Of a DNA stretch of 64,000 nt, positions 41,682-51,774 are shown one piece after another. Position numbers and translations under genes: made by a program. The stretch is from an uncultured Flavobacteriaceae bacterium (GTDB taxonomy: Bacteria; Bacteroidota; Bacteroidia; Flavobacteriales; Flavobacteriaceae): positions 363,875 to 427,874 of the forward strand of contig CANMFO010000004.1 of the NCBI GenBank assembly GCA_947497245.1. Reading direction: 5' to 3'. Below the pieces are notes generated by a model. That model saw nothing but the letters and a program-made list of their open reading frames with translations. It did no database searches and had not been told where the DNA came from. The first letter of the stretch is position 1. Each line of letters starts with the position of its first letter.

Positions 41682-44600
41682 ATGTATTTGAATTGCCACA
41701 CCTATTACAGTCTCCGCTACGGTACCTTTTCCGAGCTGGAACTCTTGCAATTGGCCCGGGAGAACCAGGTGGCCCAATTGGCCCTGACCGATATCAACAA
41801 TACATCGGCGGCCCTTAATTTTGTACGGAAGGCCCCGGAATATGGCATCAGGCCCATACTCGGCATCGATTTTAGGAACGGGGCGGAGCCCTGTTTTGTG
41901 GGAATTGCAAAAAATAACGAGGGCTATTGGGAACTGAACGCGTTTTTGTCCGGGCACCTCCACGGGGAAGGGGAGTTTCCGAAAATGGCCCCGAAATTTA
42001 AGAATGCCTATATCATTTATCCCTTTGAAAAAGTATTGCTGAACGATCAGATGACCTTTTCGGAACAGGAGTACATCGGGGTCTCCATAGCCGACCTTCG
42101 ACGGTTGCGGTTTTCCAGGCTATTGGAGCTCAGGGACAAATTGGTGGTGCTGCAGCCCGTTACCTTCCGGAACAGGCGCGACTTCAATGCGCACCGTTTG
42201 CTCCGGGCCATCGACAACAATGTGCTGCTGAGCAAGCTCTCCAAGACCGAAGAGGCCAGCGAGGACGAAAAAATGTTCCCCGTACAGAACCTGGCGGCTG
42301 CCTTTTCCGAGTATAGCTTCATCCTGGAAAATACGGAACGGTTGATGAACAGCTGTGGCATCCATTTCGATTTTTCCAAGGGACGAAAACCACAGAATTT
42401 GGAAACCTACCTGGGCTCAAGGACGGAAGATGAGGCGCTGTTGGAAAAATTGTGCCAGGAGGGCCTGCCCTATCGATATCCGGAGGGGGGCGATGCGGTC
42501 GTGAAAAGAATGGAAAAGGAAATGGAACTGATCAAGAAAATGGGTTTTGTCTCCTATTTTTTGATCAATTGGGACATTGTTTCCCACGCCCGCAAAAAAG
42601 GATTTTTCTATGTGGGCCGTGGGAGCGGGGCCAACAGTATTGTGGCCTATCTATTGCGGATCACCGATGTGGACCCTATGGAACTGGACCTTTATTTTGA
42701 GCGATTCATTAACCTGTACCGGGCCAACCCGCCCGATTTCGATATCGATTTTTCCTGGAAGGACCGGGAGGAAATGACCCAATATATTTTCGATCGGTTC
42801 GAAAATGTGGCCCTGTTGGGCACCTATGTGACCTTTAAATGGAAAGGCATGGTCCGGGAACTGGGAAAAGTGTTCGGCCTGCCCAAGGAAGAGATCGATG
42901 CACTTAGCAATGGCCACTACCAAGCCTCCCGCCTAGATGGGGTTTCCGCCCTTGTCGTCAAGTATACCGAACTGCTCCAGGGCATGCCCAATTATCTGAG
43001 CGTCCACGCCGGGGGCATCTTGATCAGCGAGCGGCCCCTGCATTATTTCTCGGCCACCCACCTGCCGCCCAAGGGGTTCGCGACCACCCAGTTCGATATG
43101 GTCATTGCCGAGGACGTAGGGCTCTATAAGTTCGATATCCTCGGGCAGCGCGGGCTGGCCAAGATCAAGGAGACCCTGCAGATATTGGCGCACGACCGCC
43201 CCGGGGAGTTCGCAAAGTTGGACATACACGACATCGGCAGGTTCAAAAAAGATCCCAAGATCAATGATCTGATCAAAACGGCGCAGTGTATGGGCTGCTT
43301 TTATGTGGAGTCGCCCGCCATGCGCATGTTGCTCAAAAAGTTGGAGGTCGACAATTATTTGGGGCTTGTGGCCGCCAGTTCGATCATCCGTCCCGGGGTG
43401 GCCAAGAGCGGCATGATGCGGGAGTATATCTTACGGCACCGGAACAAGGGGAGGGCCGAGGAAAGGGCACATCCCGTAATGCTCGATATCATGCCCGATA
43501 CCTATGGCGTGATGGTCTATCAAGAAGATGTGATCAAGGTCGCGCACCATTTTGCCGATCTTACCCTGGGCGAGGCCGATGTCCTGCGCAGGGGCATGAG
43601 CGGCAAGTTCCGTTCCCGGGAAGAGTTCCAAAAGGTACGGGAAAAGTTCATCGATAATTGTCGGAAGAAAGGCTATGCGGAAAAGCTCATTTTTGAGGTC
43701 TGGGACCAGATTGCCAGTTTCGCGGGCTATGCCTTCGCCAAGGGACATTCCGCCTCCTATGCCGTGGAGAGTTATCAAACCCTCTTTTTGCGGGCGTACT
43801 ACCCCTTGGAGTATATGGTGGCCGTACTCAACAACGGCGGCGGGTTTTACCGCTCCGAATTCTACATACACGAGGCCCGGATGCTGGGGGCGACCGTACA
43901 CGCCCCTTGCATCAACAGCAGTTTTTCGTTGAACCGTGTCCAGGGAAAACAGTTGTACCTGGGATTTGGGTACCTGAGGGACCTGGAGTCCCGGGTAGTG
44001 GAACGTATCCTAAAAGAGCGGTCGGCACACGGTAGCTTTGCTTCTTTGGAGGATTTTCTCGATCGGGTGTTGCTATCCATAGAACAAGCGAGCATCCTGA
44101 TCCGTATCGATGCCTTCCGCTTCACCCGGACCAACAAACACGAACTCTTGTGGAAGGCCCATCTGTTTTTGGGGAAGAGCGTAAAATACGACCATCCCAA
44201 ACTGTTTGCGCCCAAGCACCAGGATTTCGCCATTCCGGAACTGCACACTACCGATATGGAGATGGCCTTTACACAATTGGAGCTCTTGGGTTTTTGTTTG
44301 TGCAGTCCGTTCGAACTATTGGCCGAACCTCCGAAGAACGCCCATGGCAGCAAGGATCTGGAGCGTTTCCTGGACCGCCACATTGATATTTATGGCTACC
44401 TGGTCACCGTAAAGAACACCAGTACCCACAATGGAAAGCGCATGCACTTTGCCACCTTGGTCGACCAGCAGGGCGAAGTGTTCGATACCGTGCTCTTCCC
44501 GCCCGTGGCGGCCCGGTATTTTTTTAGGGGGAAGGGCATTTACCGTTTCTATGGCAAGGTGGTCAGCGAATTCGGTTTTCTGAGTATCGAAGTGGTCAAA

Positions 44601-44702
44601 ATGCAAAAACAGGATTATATCCCCGACCCCAGGTACGCGGATATGAAGACCAGCTCAAAGGTGTTCGGGAAGAAAAAATCGATCTCCGAGACCAACGGAT
44701 AA
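41682..44702 (+). CDS. dnaE2: error-prone DNA polymerase III alpha subunit (DnaE2-like)
   Basis: About 1006 aa, the length of DnaE2-type polymerases, against 1461 aa for the replicative DnaE at 55844. The N-terminal PHP domain begins LNCHTYYSLRYGTFSELEL. The catalytic palm is at GRGSGANSIVAYLLRITD and PPDFDIDFSWKDREE (catalytic Asp). A helix-hairpin-helix follows, and a C-terminal OB fold (IDIYGYLVTVKNTS). An in-frame ATG at 41661 is also possible. It probably extends past DNA lesions with DinB, encoded upstream. Confidence 0.92.
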   Translation: MYLNCHTYYSLRYGTFSELELLQLARENQVAQLALTDINNTSAALNFVRKAPEYGIRPILGIDFRNGAEPCFVGIAKNNEGYWELNAFLSGHLHGEGEFPKMAPKFKNAYIIYPFEKVLLNDQMTFSEQEYIGVSIADLRRLRFSRLLELRDKLVVLQPVTFRNRRDFNAHRLLRAIDNNVLLSKLSKTEEASEDEKMFPVQNLAAAFSEYSFILENTERLMNSCGIHFDFSKGRKPQNLETYLGSRTEDEALLEKLCQEGLPYRYPEGGDAVVKRMEKEMELIKKMGFVSYFLINWDIVSHARKKGFFYVGRGSGANSIVAYLLRITDVDPMELDLYFERFINLYRANPPDFDIDFSWKDREEMTQYIFDRFENVALLGTYVTFKWKGMVRELGKVFGLPKEEIDALSNGHYQASRLDGVSALVVKYTELLQGMPNYLSVHAGGILISERPLHYFSATHLPPKGFATTQFDMVIAEDVGLYKFDILGQRGLAKIKETLQILAHDRPGEFAKLDIHDIGRFKKDPKINDLIKTAQCMGCFYVESPAMRMLLKKLEVDNYLGLVAASSIIRPGVAKSGMMREYILRHRNKGRAEERAHPVMLDIMPDTYGVMVYQEDVIKVAHHFADLTLGEADVLRRGMSGKFRSREEFQKVREKFIDNCRKKGYAEKLIFEVWDQIASFAGYAFAKGHSASYAVESYQTLFLRAYYPLEYMVAVLNNGGGFYRSEFYIHEARMLGATVHAPCINSSFSLNRVQGKQLYLGFGYLRDLESRVVERILKERSAHGSFASLEDFLDRVLLSIEQASILIRIDAFRFTRTNKHELLWKAHLFLGKSVKYDHPKLFAPKHQDFAIPELHTTDMEMAFTQLELLGFCLCSPFELLAEPPKNAHGSKDLERFLDRHIDIYGYLVTVKNTSTHNGKRMHFATLVDQQGEVFDTVLFPPVAARYFFRGKGIYRFYGKVVSEFGFLSIEVVKMQKQDYIPDPRYADMKTSSKVFGKKKSISETNG

Positions 44703-44747
44703 GGAAGGCCCATCGAATTTTATGTCCCGGGATTCCCAAAACCAAAA

Positions 44748-44778
44748 AGAGCCCCGTCTTTCGATCGGAGCTCTTTTA
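44748..44778 (+). terminator. rho-independent terminator of the polymerase operon
   Basis: A 10-bp stem (AAGAGCCCCG / CGGAGCTCTT, one mismatch) with a 9-nt loop, followed by TTTT, 45 bp after the DnaE2-like stop. Confidence 0.75.
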
Positions 44779-44993
44779 CGAGAACACTATATGAAAATGA
44801 AAAAATTTACTTCCTGATTGATTACATGGTAAACTTACGGCGGAACCCCAAGTTTGGGAAATAAATGATGTGTATCCCCCAAATTCTGTTGTGAGATGGC
44901 CGTTTTTTGTTTTTTTTCGGTAAAAACGGCCTGGTTTTTATACTTGGGAACGGATTTTAACGTTATTTAAGAAGAAGCGCTTATCCCTGCAAA

Positions 44994-45374
44994 ATGAACC
45001 GAATAACCACCGTCCTCCTGGGAGTCCTGTTTTTGGCGTCCTGTTCCAAGGATGCCGATAATGTTATCAATGTGGAATTGGAGGGGAAATGGACACTTAC
45101 CAATGCATCCTGCTTTTGCGCTTTTGGTCCCAACACCGATTTTAGTGTACACAAGATCACTTTTGAGGGAAGTACCTTGATCGTGAACAATTCGGGGGAA
45201 CCACAGTTCCTGTCGAATGCGGCGGGATCCTATACGGTGGAGGGCAATTTGATCACCCTGTCCAATGGCACCCAGTTCAGGTACGTGATCAACGGGGATA
45301 CGATGACCATGACCTTTGTGGACAACCCGGGTATCGCCGATGACGAACTGGTACTGGCCTACTCCAAGGGGTAA
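44994..45374 (+). CDS. lipocalin-like lipoprotein
   Basis: 126 aa. The signal peptide ends in FLASC (lipobox). The mature domain starts VELEGKWTLTNASCFCAFGP and contains repeated beta strands (GSYTVEGNLITLSNGTQF, TMTMTFVDN). The GKWxL start and calyx-like strand order fit lipocalin-like small lipoproteins of Bacteroidota. No operon partner; function unknown. Confidence 0.8.
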   Translation: MNRITTVLLGVLFLASCSKDADNVINVELEGKWTLTNASCFCAFGPNTDFSVHKITFEGSTLIVNNSGEPQFLSNAAGSYTVEGNLITLSNGTQFRYVINGDTMTMTFVDNPGIADDELVLAYSKG

Positions 45375-45420
45375 CAGAGACGGGTCTATAAAAACCCTTT
45401 TTCCTAAAAGATCGGCGAAA

Positions 45421-46599
45421 TTACTGAAAAGCGGGTATCCCGGTTATATCGGCCCCGGTAATCAATAAATGTATGTCGTGCGTGCCCTCATAGGTGATCA
45501 CACTTTCGAGGTTCATCATATGGCGCATGATGCTGTACTCGCCCGTAATGCCCATACCTCCGAGCATCTGTCGGGCCTCCCGGGCAATCTTGATGGCCAT
45601 GTCCACATTGTTGCGCTTGGCCATGGATATTTGTGCGGTGCTCGCCTTGCCCTCGTTTTTAAGTTGTCCCAAACGGAAGGCCAGCAATTGTGCCTTGGTG
45701 ATCTCGGTGATCATTTCCGCCAATTTTTTCTGCTGCAGTTGGAAGGCCGCGATGGGCTTTCCAAACTGTACGCGTTCCTTGGCGTACCGAAGTGCGGTGT
45801 CGTAGCAGTCCATCGCCGCACCGATCGCCCCCCACGAAATCCCGTAGCGGGCAGAATCCAAACAGCCCAGGGGTGCGCCCAATCCGGTTTTGTTGGGCAA
45901 TAGGTTTTCCTTTGGGACTTTTACATTGTCAAATATCAACTCTCCGGTAGCGGAGGCCCGCAGCGACCATTTGTTGTGCGTTTCCGGAGTGGAAAAACCC
46001 TCCATGCCGCGTTCCACAATAAGCCCATGGATACGGCCCGCTTCGTTCTTGGCCCAGACCACCGCGATATCGGCGAAAGGGGAATTGGAGATCCAAAGCT
46101 TCGCCCCGTTCAGGAGGTAGTGATCGCCCATATCCTTGTATTTGGTTTCCATGCCCCCCGGATTCGAACCGTGGTTGGGCTCCGTCAGTCCAAAGCAGCC
46201 CATCAATTCCCCGGAGGCCAATTTGGGCAGGTACTTTTTCCGCTGCTCTTCGGTACCGTAGGTAAAAATGGGATACATGACCAGGGAAGATTGCACCGAT
46301 GCGGTGGAACGTACCCCGCTGTCGCCCCGTTCTATTTCCTGCATTATGAGCCCATAACTGATCTGGTCCAATCCCGCTCCGCCATATTCTTCCGGAATGT
46401 AGGGACCAAAGGCCCCGATCTCGGCCAAACCCTTTAAAATTTGGGTGGGAAATTCCGCCTTTTGGGCATAGCCCTCGATAATGGGGGAAACATCGCGTTT
46501 TACCCATTGACGGGCAGCATCGCGTACCAATCGGTGTTCTTCGGACAATAGCTCGTCGAGAAGGTAATAATCCGGGGCTTCAAATAGATCGGGTCTCAT
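45421..46599 (-). CDS. gcdH: acyl-CoA dehydrogenase, glutaryl-CoA dehydrogenase type
   Basis: 392 aa. The C-terminal motif TYEGTHDIHLLITGADITG holds the catalytic Glu, and the ending fits glutaryl-CoA dehydrogenase. FAD-domain features are present: FGLTEPNHGSNPGGMET, LWISNSPFADIAVVW and RQMLGGMGITGEYSIMRH. The enzyme would convert glutaryl-CoA to crotonyl-CoA in lysine/tryptophan breakdown. It lies downstream of trmN6 on the same strand but has its own -7 element. Confidence 0.9.
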   Translation of the reverse strand: MRPDLFEAPDYYLLDELLSEEHRLVRDAARQWVKRDVSPIIEGYAQKAEFPTQILKGLAEIGAFGPYIPEEYGGAGLDQISYGLIMQEIERGDSGVRSTASVQSSLVMYPIFTYGTEEQRKKYLPKLASGELMGCFGLTEPNHGSNPGGMETKYKDMGDHYLLNGAKLWISNSPFADIAVVWAKNEAGRIHGLIVERGMEGFSTPETHNKWSLRASATGELIFDNVKVPKENLLPNKTGLGAPLGCLDSARYGISWGAIGAAMDCYDTALRYAKERVQFGKPIAAFQLQQKKLAEMITEITKAQLLAFRLGQLKNEGKASTAQISMAKRNNVDMAIKIAREARQMLGGMGITGEYSIMRHMMNLESVITYEGTHDIHLLITGADITGIPAFQ

Positions 46600-46615
46600 T
46601 TTTGATAAATTTTGT

Positions 46616-46623
46616 CAAAGGTA
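46616..46623 (-). promoter_or_regulatory. -7 element of the acyl-CoA dehydrogenase gene
   Basis: On the minus strand this reads TACCTTTG (TAnnTTTG), 16 nt upstream of the ATG. A TTG lies 15 bp further upstream, shorter than the usual spacing. Confidence 0.4.
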
Positions 46624-46656
46624 ATTAAAGAAATATAACAATACGGACACACAATG

Positions 46657-47370
46657 TTACATTTTTAAATAAAATGCCTGGGTATGGCCGATGTATTCCG
46701 GGGTATATCGATGCCTTTGGGTCTCTATGGTCAATTCGTCGGTGTCCACGCTCCTTTTTTGAAAGCCAAACTCCAGCAAACTTCGCTTGATCTCGGTATT
46801 GGGGTTTCCTTTGACCCGCAGGATTCTGTACGGGAAAAGTCCCGCCTCCTCCGCCAATGCCAAAAATGCCCGCTCCTCTCTATATGGAACGACCGTGGTA
46901 AAGAGCCCGTTCGGGGCAAGGAGTTTTGAGACCCCCTCCAAAAGTTCATCAAAGGGAAGGGACTGGTTATGCCGGGCGGTATCCCGCGCTTTGTCCCCAC
47001 TGGGGGCCGCTTCCGAATAGAAGGGTGGATTGGAAACGATCAGATCGAAGGGTTCGTCAAATTCCGCAACAAACTCGTCCAGTCCGGCATGGTAGCAAAA
47101 GAGCCGGTCGCCCCAGGGCGATGCCTCGAAGTTCGTTACACACTGGGCGTGGGCATTTTCGTCGATCTCTATGGCATCGATGGTTTCCGCGCCACATCTT
47201 TGGGCCAGCATCAGGGCGATCAGGCCCGTTCCCGCACCAATGTCCAAAATGGAATTGGGCCGTCCCTCCAAAGAACTCCATGCCCCCAGCAATACGCCAT
47301 CCGTACCCACTTTCATGGCACATTGGTCTTGTTGTACGGTGAATTGTTTGAAGTGAAAGGGTTTGGACAT
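46657..47370 (-). CDS. trmN6: tRNA1(Val) (adenine(37)-N6)-methyltransferase
   Basis: 237 aa. The SAM-binding motif I is LDIGAGTGLIALMLAQR and the catalytic motif IV is VSNPPFYSE (NPPF, adenine-N6 type). The start FHFKQFTVQQDQCAMKVGTD is typical of the TrmN6/YfiC family. The frame is open far upstream through the end of the sulfatase gene, but the Met at 47370 is the family start. It follows the sulfatase gene by 17 bp. Confidence 0.9.
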   Translation of the reverse strand: MSKPFHFKQFTVQQDQCAMKVGTDGVLLGAWSSLEGRPNSILDIGAGTGLIALMLAQRCGAETIDAIEIDENAHAQCVTNFEASPWGDRLFCYHAGLDEFVAEFDEPFDLIVSNPPFYSEAAPSGDKARDTARHNQSLPFDELLEGVSKLLAPNGLFTTVVPYREERAFLALAEEAGLFPYRILRVKGNPNTEIKRSLLEFGFQKRSVDTDELTIETQRHRYTPEYIGHTQAFYLKM

Positions 47371-47387
47371 AAAAGGTACGACGCTTG

Positions 47388-48815
47388 CTAGTTCACCCGC
47401 CCAGGTTCCCGGGTTTCCGCGCCCTCCAGATCCAGTAGGGAATCTCCTAATCGGGAACGCATGGTATTGGCCACTTCCTTTATTTTTTCCACCACTTCCG
47501 GATGGGCATCCGCTACGTTTTGCGTTTCGCTGATATCCTTCGAAAGATCGTAAAGCTCGATCGCTTCCATATCGATATGGATGTAATTGCCGGGTATCCC
47601 ATCCTTGCCCGGTTCCTGCCCGTTCATGGTCCTGTAGTTGTGGGGGAAGTACAATTTCCATTTTCCATAGCGTACCCCGTGCAGTTCGTTCACCCTGTAG
47701 TAAAAGAAATAGGCTTCTTGCGGACTTTCGGTCGATTCACCGGTGAGCACCTGCACAACGCTTTTCCCGTCAATGGTATTTTCCGGAAGCGTGGCACCGG
47801 TCATCTCGGCGATCGTGGGCAGTATATCGATGGCCATTACGGGGGTCTCCAAGGTTCGGCCCGGTTTCAGTTTTTTGGGATATTTCATTATAAAGGGCTC
47901 TCTTTGCCCACCCTCCCATGCGGTCCCCTTGCCTTCCCTGAGCGGCAGGGCGCTACCGGCATGGTTTCCATAGGAGAGCCATGGACCATTGTCCGAAGTA
48001 AAGATCACCATGGTGTTTTCTTCGAGCCCGTTCTTCTTGAGCGCCTCCAAAATTTGGCCGACCGACCAATCGATCTCCATAATGACATCCCCATAAAGAC
48101 CGCGTTCCGATTTTCCCTTAAACTTGTTGGAAACGAACAAGGGCACATGGGGTTGCGGATGGGGAACGTACAGAAAGAAGGGATTGTCCTTGTTCCTGTT
48201 GATGAAATCGACACTTCGCTCCGTGATTTGGGTGGTCAGGTTGGATTGGTCGATCAAGGTATCGATGATCGTTTCGTTTTCGAACAAAGGCAGATCCGGA
48301 AAATCGAAAACAGTGCCCTGTTGTGGATGGTACGGCCACATATCATTGGAATAGGGGATGCCGAACCATTCATCAAAGCCATGCCTGGTGGGAAGAAACT
48401 TGAGGTGGTGCCCCAAGTGCCATTTCCCGAAAATGGCCGTTTTGTACCCCTGGGCCCGGAGCATTTCGGCCAGCGTGGTCTCCGTGGAATTGATGCCATG
48501 GGTGTTGCCGGGCCCCAGTGCGTTGTGGATGCCGATCCGGTTGGGATAACAACCCGTAAGAATGCCCGCCCTGGAGGCCGAACAGACCGCTTGGGCCGAA
48601 TAGTAGTGGGTCAACTTCACGCCCTCCCTGGCCATTTGGTCCAGGTGCGGACTAAGGATGTCAGGGGATCCAAAGACGCCCAGATCCTGATAGCCCTGGT
48701 CATCGGTAAAGATGAGGACGACGTTCGGGGGGCTGTCCGTTTCCGGAACGGGCTTTTCGGCCTTCTCCTTACAGCCCGCCCCAAGGATCAAGAGCATGGG
48801 GAGAAAATATTTCAT
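47388..48815 (-). CDS. sulfatase (arylsulfatase family S1), lipoprotein
   Basis: About 475 aa. The signal peptide ends in LGAGC, a lipobox. The N-terminal metal site is VVLIFTDDQGYQDLG, and the modification site is AVCSASRAGILTG, where Cys would become formylglycine. The usual Pro/Ala position reads Ala (CxAxR). KWHLGHH, HPQPHVP and FTSDNGPW supply the remaining active-site residues. It should desulfate a glycan outside the cytoplasm. The frame extends to 48851, but 48815 gives a cleaner signal. Divergent from the cytochrome-type gene. Confidence 0.92.
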   Translation of the reverse strand: MKYFLPMLLILGAGCKEKAEKPVPETDSPPNVVLIFTDDQGYQDLGVFGSPDILSPHLDQMAREGVKLTHYYSAQAVCSASRAGILTGCYPNRIGIHNALGPGNTHGINSTETTLAEMLRAQGYKTAIFGKWHLGHHLKFLPTRHGFDEWFGIPYSNDMWPYHPQQGTVFDFPDLPLFENETIIDTLIDQSNLTTQITERSVDFINRNKDNPFFLYVPHPQPHVPLFVSNKFKGKSERGLYGDVIMEIDWSVGQILEALKKNGLEENTMVIFTSDNGPWLSYGNHAGSALPLREGKGTAWEGGQREPFIMKYPKKLKPGRTLETPVMAIDILPTIAEMTGATLPENTIDGKSVVQVLTGESTESPQEAYFFYYRVNELHGVRYGKWKLYFPHNYRTMNGQEPGKDGIPGNYIHIDMEAIELYDLSKDISETQNVADAHPEVVEKIKEVANTMRSRLGDSLLDLEGAETREPGRVN

Positions 48816-48928
48816 TAAAAATGGGATATTACGAATGGGTTCTTTTGGCATGGGAAATCAAAAAAGCTTGTTAGTTGGCATGAATATACTTAATTTTCAT
48901 CCACTTGGACCACTCTAAACGCCCAACA

Positions 48929-51733
48929 ATGCCAAAAAATAGTTCCGTGCCCAAAAAAAAGAATACCATTTTGGGCGTTCGCCATCTGGTCCCCGCCATT
49001 TTTATGGCCGCTCTTTTTGGATGTGTTTCCAAAAACAAGGCCCCCCATCCGGTGGAAGCGGTGATCGCCTCCATGTCGGATTCCTTGCCTGAGATAGAAC
49101 TCCCTGAAGACGTTGATTCCGAAGATGAGGACTGGAAGGGGGCCGATTTAGATCCCAAGTCCCCGGTACTGCCCCTGTACCCTGATGGGGAGGCCGAAAC
49201 GTTTCTTTTGCCGGAAGGATATCGAATGGACCCCGTACTCACGGAGCCCCAAATAGAACAGCCGGGCGCCATTGCCTTTGACGGGAATGGGCGTATGTAC
49301 GTTCTGGAACTGCGTACCTATATGTTGACCGCCGATTCGGACGGTACCCTGGAGCCGGTGAGCAAAATTTCGCGTTGGGAGGACATCGATAAGGACGGGA
49401 CCTACGAAACGGGGACTGTTTTTGTGGACAGCCTGATTTTCCCGCGGTTTGTACTGCCCTACGGAAAAGACTGTATTCTGGCCATGGAATCGGATGCCGA
49501 CAATGTCTATAAATACACCGACACCGATGGGGACGGCAAGGCGGATAAAAAAGAGTTCTTCACCAATAAATATGGCCGCTCCGGAAATGTGGAGCACCAA
49601 CAGGCCTTTATGTATTACGGGATGGACAACTGGCTGTATAGCACGGTGAACGCCTTTCGGGTCCGGGAAACCCCAAACGGCGTCATTCGCGAGAAAACCG
49701 GATACAACAGGGCCCAATGGGGCGTTACCCATGATGACGATGGCAAGCTCTGGTTCCAGGGCGGGGCCAGCGGACTGCCTTCACAATTTCAATTTCCCGT
49801 CCATTATGGAAACTATGAGGTAGAGGGTGAATTTGCGGAAGGTTTCGATATCCCTTGGGGCGCTCCGGTAAAAGTGGCCGACCTGCAAGAAGGAATGGAT
49901 CGTGTTCGTGAGCCCGACGGGGGCCCGAACCGTGTGACGGGATCGGCGGGAAACGATATTTTTAGGGGGCACCGATTGCCGGAGGAGCTGTACGGTCAAT
50001 ATTTTTACGGAGAGCCGGTGGCGCGGATCGTCAGGCAGGTCGATCCGGTAGTGACCGAGGGGCTCACGACCCTCCACAATGTCCATCAAAAAGAAAAATC
50101 GGAATTTTTGCGTTCGACCGATCCGCTTTTCCGTCCCGTGGACATGGCCACGGCCCCGGACGGAACCCTTTACGTTGTGGATATGTACCACGGCATCATC
50201 CAAGAGGGCCAATGGGCCCAAAAGGGAACCTATCTCCGGGCCAAAATTGAGCAGTACCAGTTGGACAAAGTGATCCGACTGGGCCGTATTTGGAGGATCA
50301 CGCATGGGAGCAAGGAACGCGATAAGACCCGGCCCCGCATGTTCGAGGAAACCCCGGCCCAATTGCTGCGCCATTTGGAACATCCCAATGGCTGGTGGCG
50401 CGACAAGGCGCAACAACTTATTGTATTGTCCAGGGACAAGAGCATTGTGCCGCAATTGGAGGCCGTGGCCCGGGAACATCAAAATCGTTTGGCCCGTTTT
50501 CACGCCATTTGGAGTTTAGAGGGATTGGGCGCCCTTCGGCCCGAGCTCACCATGGAGCTGTTTAAGGACCCGGACCCCAGGGTACGGATTCAGGCCCTGC
50601 GGGCCAGTGAAACACTGTACAAGGTCGGAAACAAAACCTTTGGGGACGACTATGTCGATTTGTTGCACGATTCCGAGACGGAGGTGGTCATCCAGGCGAT
50701 GCTGACAGCGGACTTTTTGGACATTCCAGATAAGGAAACCCACCTCAAAGCGGCGATGAAGGGCCATACGGCCATGGGGGTCCAGGTCATTGGGGAACAA
50801 TTACTGAATCCGGTCGTGGAGAAAAACTGGTGGAACAAGTTTGATGCCGAACTCACCGGGCCACAGAAGAAGATCATGGAAAAGGGCGCTGTGGTTTTTA
50901 ACGAACTCTGCGTGCAGTGCCATGGCAATGACGGTACCGGAACCCCATTGGGCGATGGACAGGTGATGGCACCTCCCTTGTCGGGCTCTGTTCGGGTACA
51001 AATGCATCCGGAATATGTGATCAAAACGGTCATGCACGGCATGGAAGGTCCCTTGGACGGGAAAACATATCCAGGAGGCATTATGGTAGGTATGAAAGAG
51101 CAATCGGATGAATGGATCGCCGCGATCACTTCCTATATCCGGCAAAACCTGTCCAACACCGCTTCCATGGTCACCGAGCAGGATGTGGCCAAGGTACGGG
51201 CACAGACCGCTGACCGTGACGGCCCATACCAATTTACGGAACTTTGGAATTCGGTTCCCCAAATAGTAGTGCCGACAGATGATTGGAAGGTTACCGCAAG
51301 CCATACGGTCCCGACCCGAATCGGTGGAACGGCAGCACCTTCCGGCGCTTTCAACTATGAAGGATGGAGTAGTGGGGGAAACCAAAAGAAAGGGATGTGG
51401 TTCCAGATCGCACTCCCGGAGGCCACCTCCATTTCCGAACTGCATTTTAATGCACCGCCAAAATGGAGGGGATGGGGGCCCGATGCGCCGCCCCCGCTTC
51501 AGACCTATCCCCGTGCCTATGAACTAAAGACCTCGGTAGATGGGAAGCAATGGCATACTGTGGCGGAAGGACAGTGCGATTGGGCCGATGTCACCATTTC
51601 TTTTGAACCCGTTCTGGCCAAGTTTGTCCGTATGGTGCAAACGGCAGCGGTACAGGAAGATGGGGAAATTCCGTGGTCGATGCGCCAAATGAAACTGTTC
51701 GGGCTAAAAGACAATGCTAAAAATGTCAATTAA
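48929..51733 (+). CDS. membrane-bound dehydrogenase-like protein with cytochrome c domain (PVC-type)
   Basis: About 934 aa lipoprotein (AALFGC). An N-terminal beta-propeller of the NHL/PVC type (FLLPEGYRMDPVLTEPQ, GAIAFDGNGRMYVLELRTY) is followed by HEAT-like helices (residues about 520-640). A class I cytochrome c domain has the heme site CVQCH (ELCVQCHGNDGTG) and a Met in GGIMVGMK. The C-terminus is a beta-sandwich with an NF5/8-like sugar-binding look. It probably oxidises a sugar derivative in the periplasm. The next gene, a sugar isomerase, follows in the same direction. Confidence 0.88.
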   Translation: MPKNSSVPKKKNTILGVRHLVPAIFMAALFGCVSKNKAPHPVEAVIASMSDSLPEIELPEDVDSEDEDWKGADLDPKSPVLPLYPDGEAETFLLPEGYRMDPVLTEPQIEQPGAIAFDGNGRMYVLELRTYMLTADSDGTLEPVSKISRWEDIDKDGTYETGTVFVDSLIFPRFVLPYGKDCILAMESDADNVYKYTDTDGDGKADKKEFFTNKYGRSGNVEHQQAFMYYGMDNWLYSTVNAFRVRETPNGVIREKTGYNRAQWGVTHDDDGKLWFQGGASGLPSQFQFPVHYGNYEVEGEFAEGFDIPWGAPVKVADLQEGMDRVREPDGGPNRVTGSAGNDIFRGHRLPEELYGQYFYGEPVARIVRQVDPVVTEGLTTLHNVHQKEKSEFLRSTDPLFRPVDMATAPDGTLYVVDMYHGIIQEGQWAQKGTYLRAKIEQYQLDKVIRLGRIWRITHGSKERDKTRPRMFEETPAQLLRHLEHPNGWWRDKAQQLIVLSRDKSIVPQLEAVAREHQNRLARFHAIWSLEGLGALRPELTMELFKDPDPRVRIQALRASETLYKVGNKTFGDDYVDLLHDSETEVVIQAMLTADFLDIPDKETHLKAAMKGHTAMGVQVIGEQLLNPVVEKNWWNKFDAELTGPQKKIMEKGAVVFNELCVQCHGNDGTGTPLGDGQVMAPPLSGSVRVQMHPEYVIKTVMHGMEGPLDGKTYPGGIMVGMKEQSDEWIAAITSYIRQNLSNTASMVTEQDVAKVRAQTADRDGPYQFTELWNSVPQIVVPTDDWKVTASHTVPTRIGGTAAPSGAFNYEGWSSGGNQKKGMWFQIALPEATSISELHFNAPPKWRGWGPDAPPPLQTYPRAYELKTSVDGKQWHTVAEGQCDWADVTISFEPVLAKFVRMVQTAAVQEDGEIPWSMRQMKLFGLKDNAKNVN

Positions 51734-51774
51734 TTTGGAATCATAATCTGAAACCCAGTGTAAATAGCCTTCAT

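Noticed and set aside
47502..48818. 438-aa plus-strand frame
   Set aside because: Antisense of the sulfatase gene, which has all catalytic motifs; the frame shows no family features.
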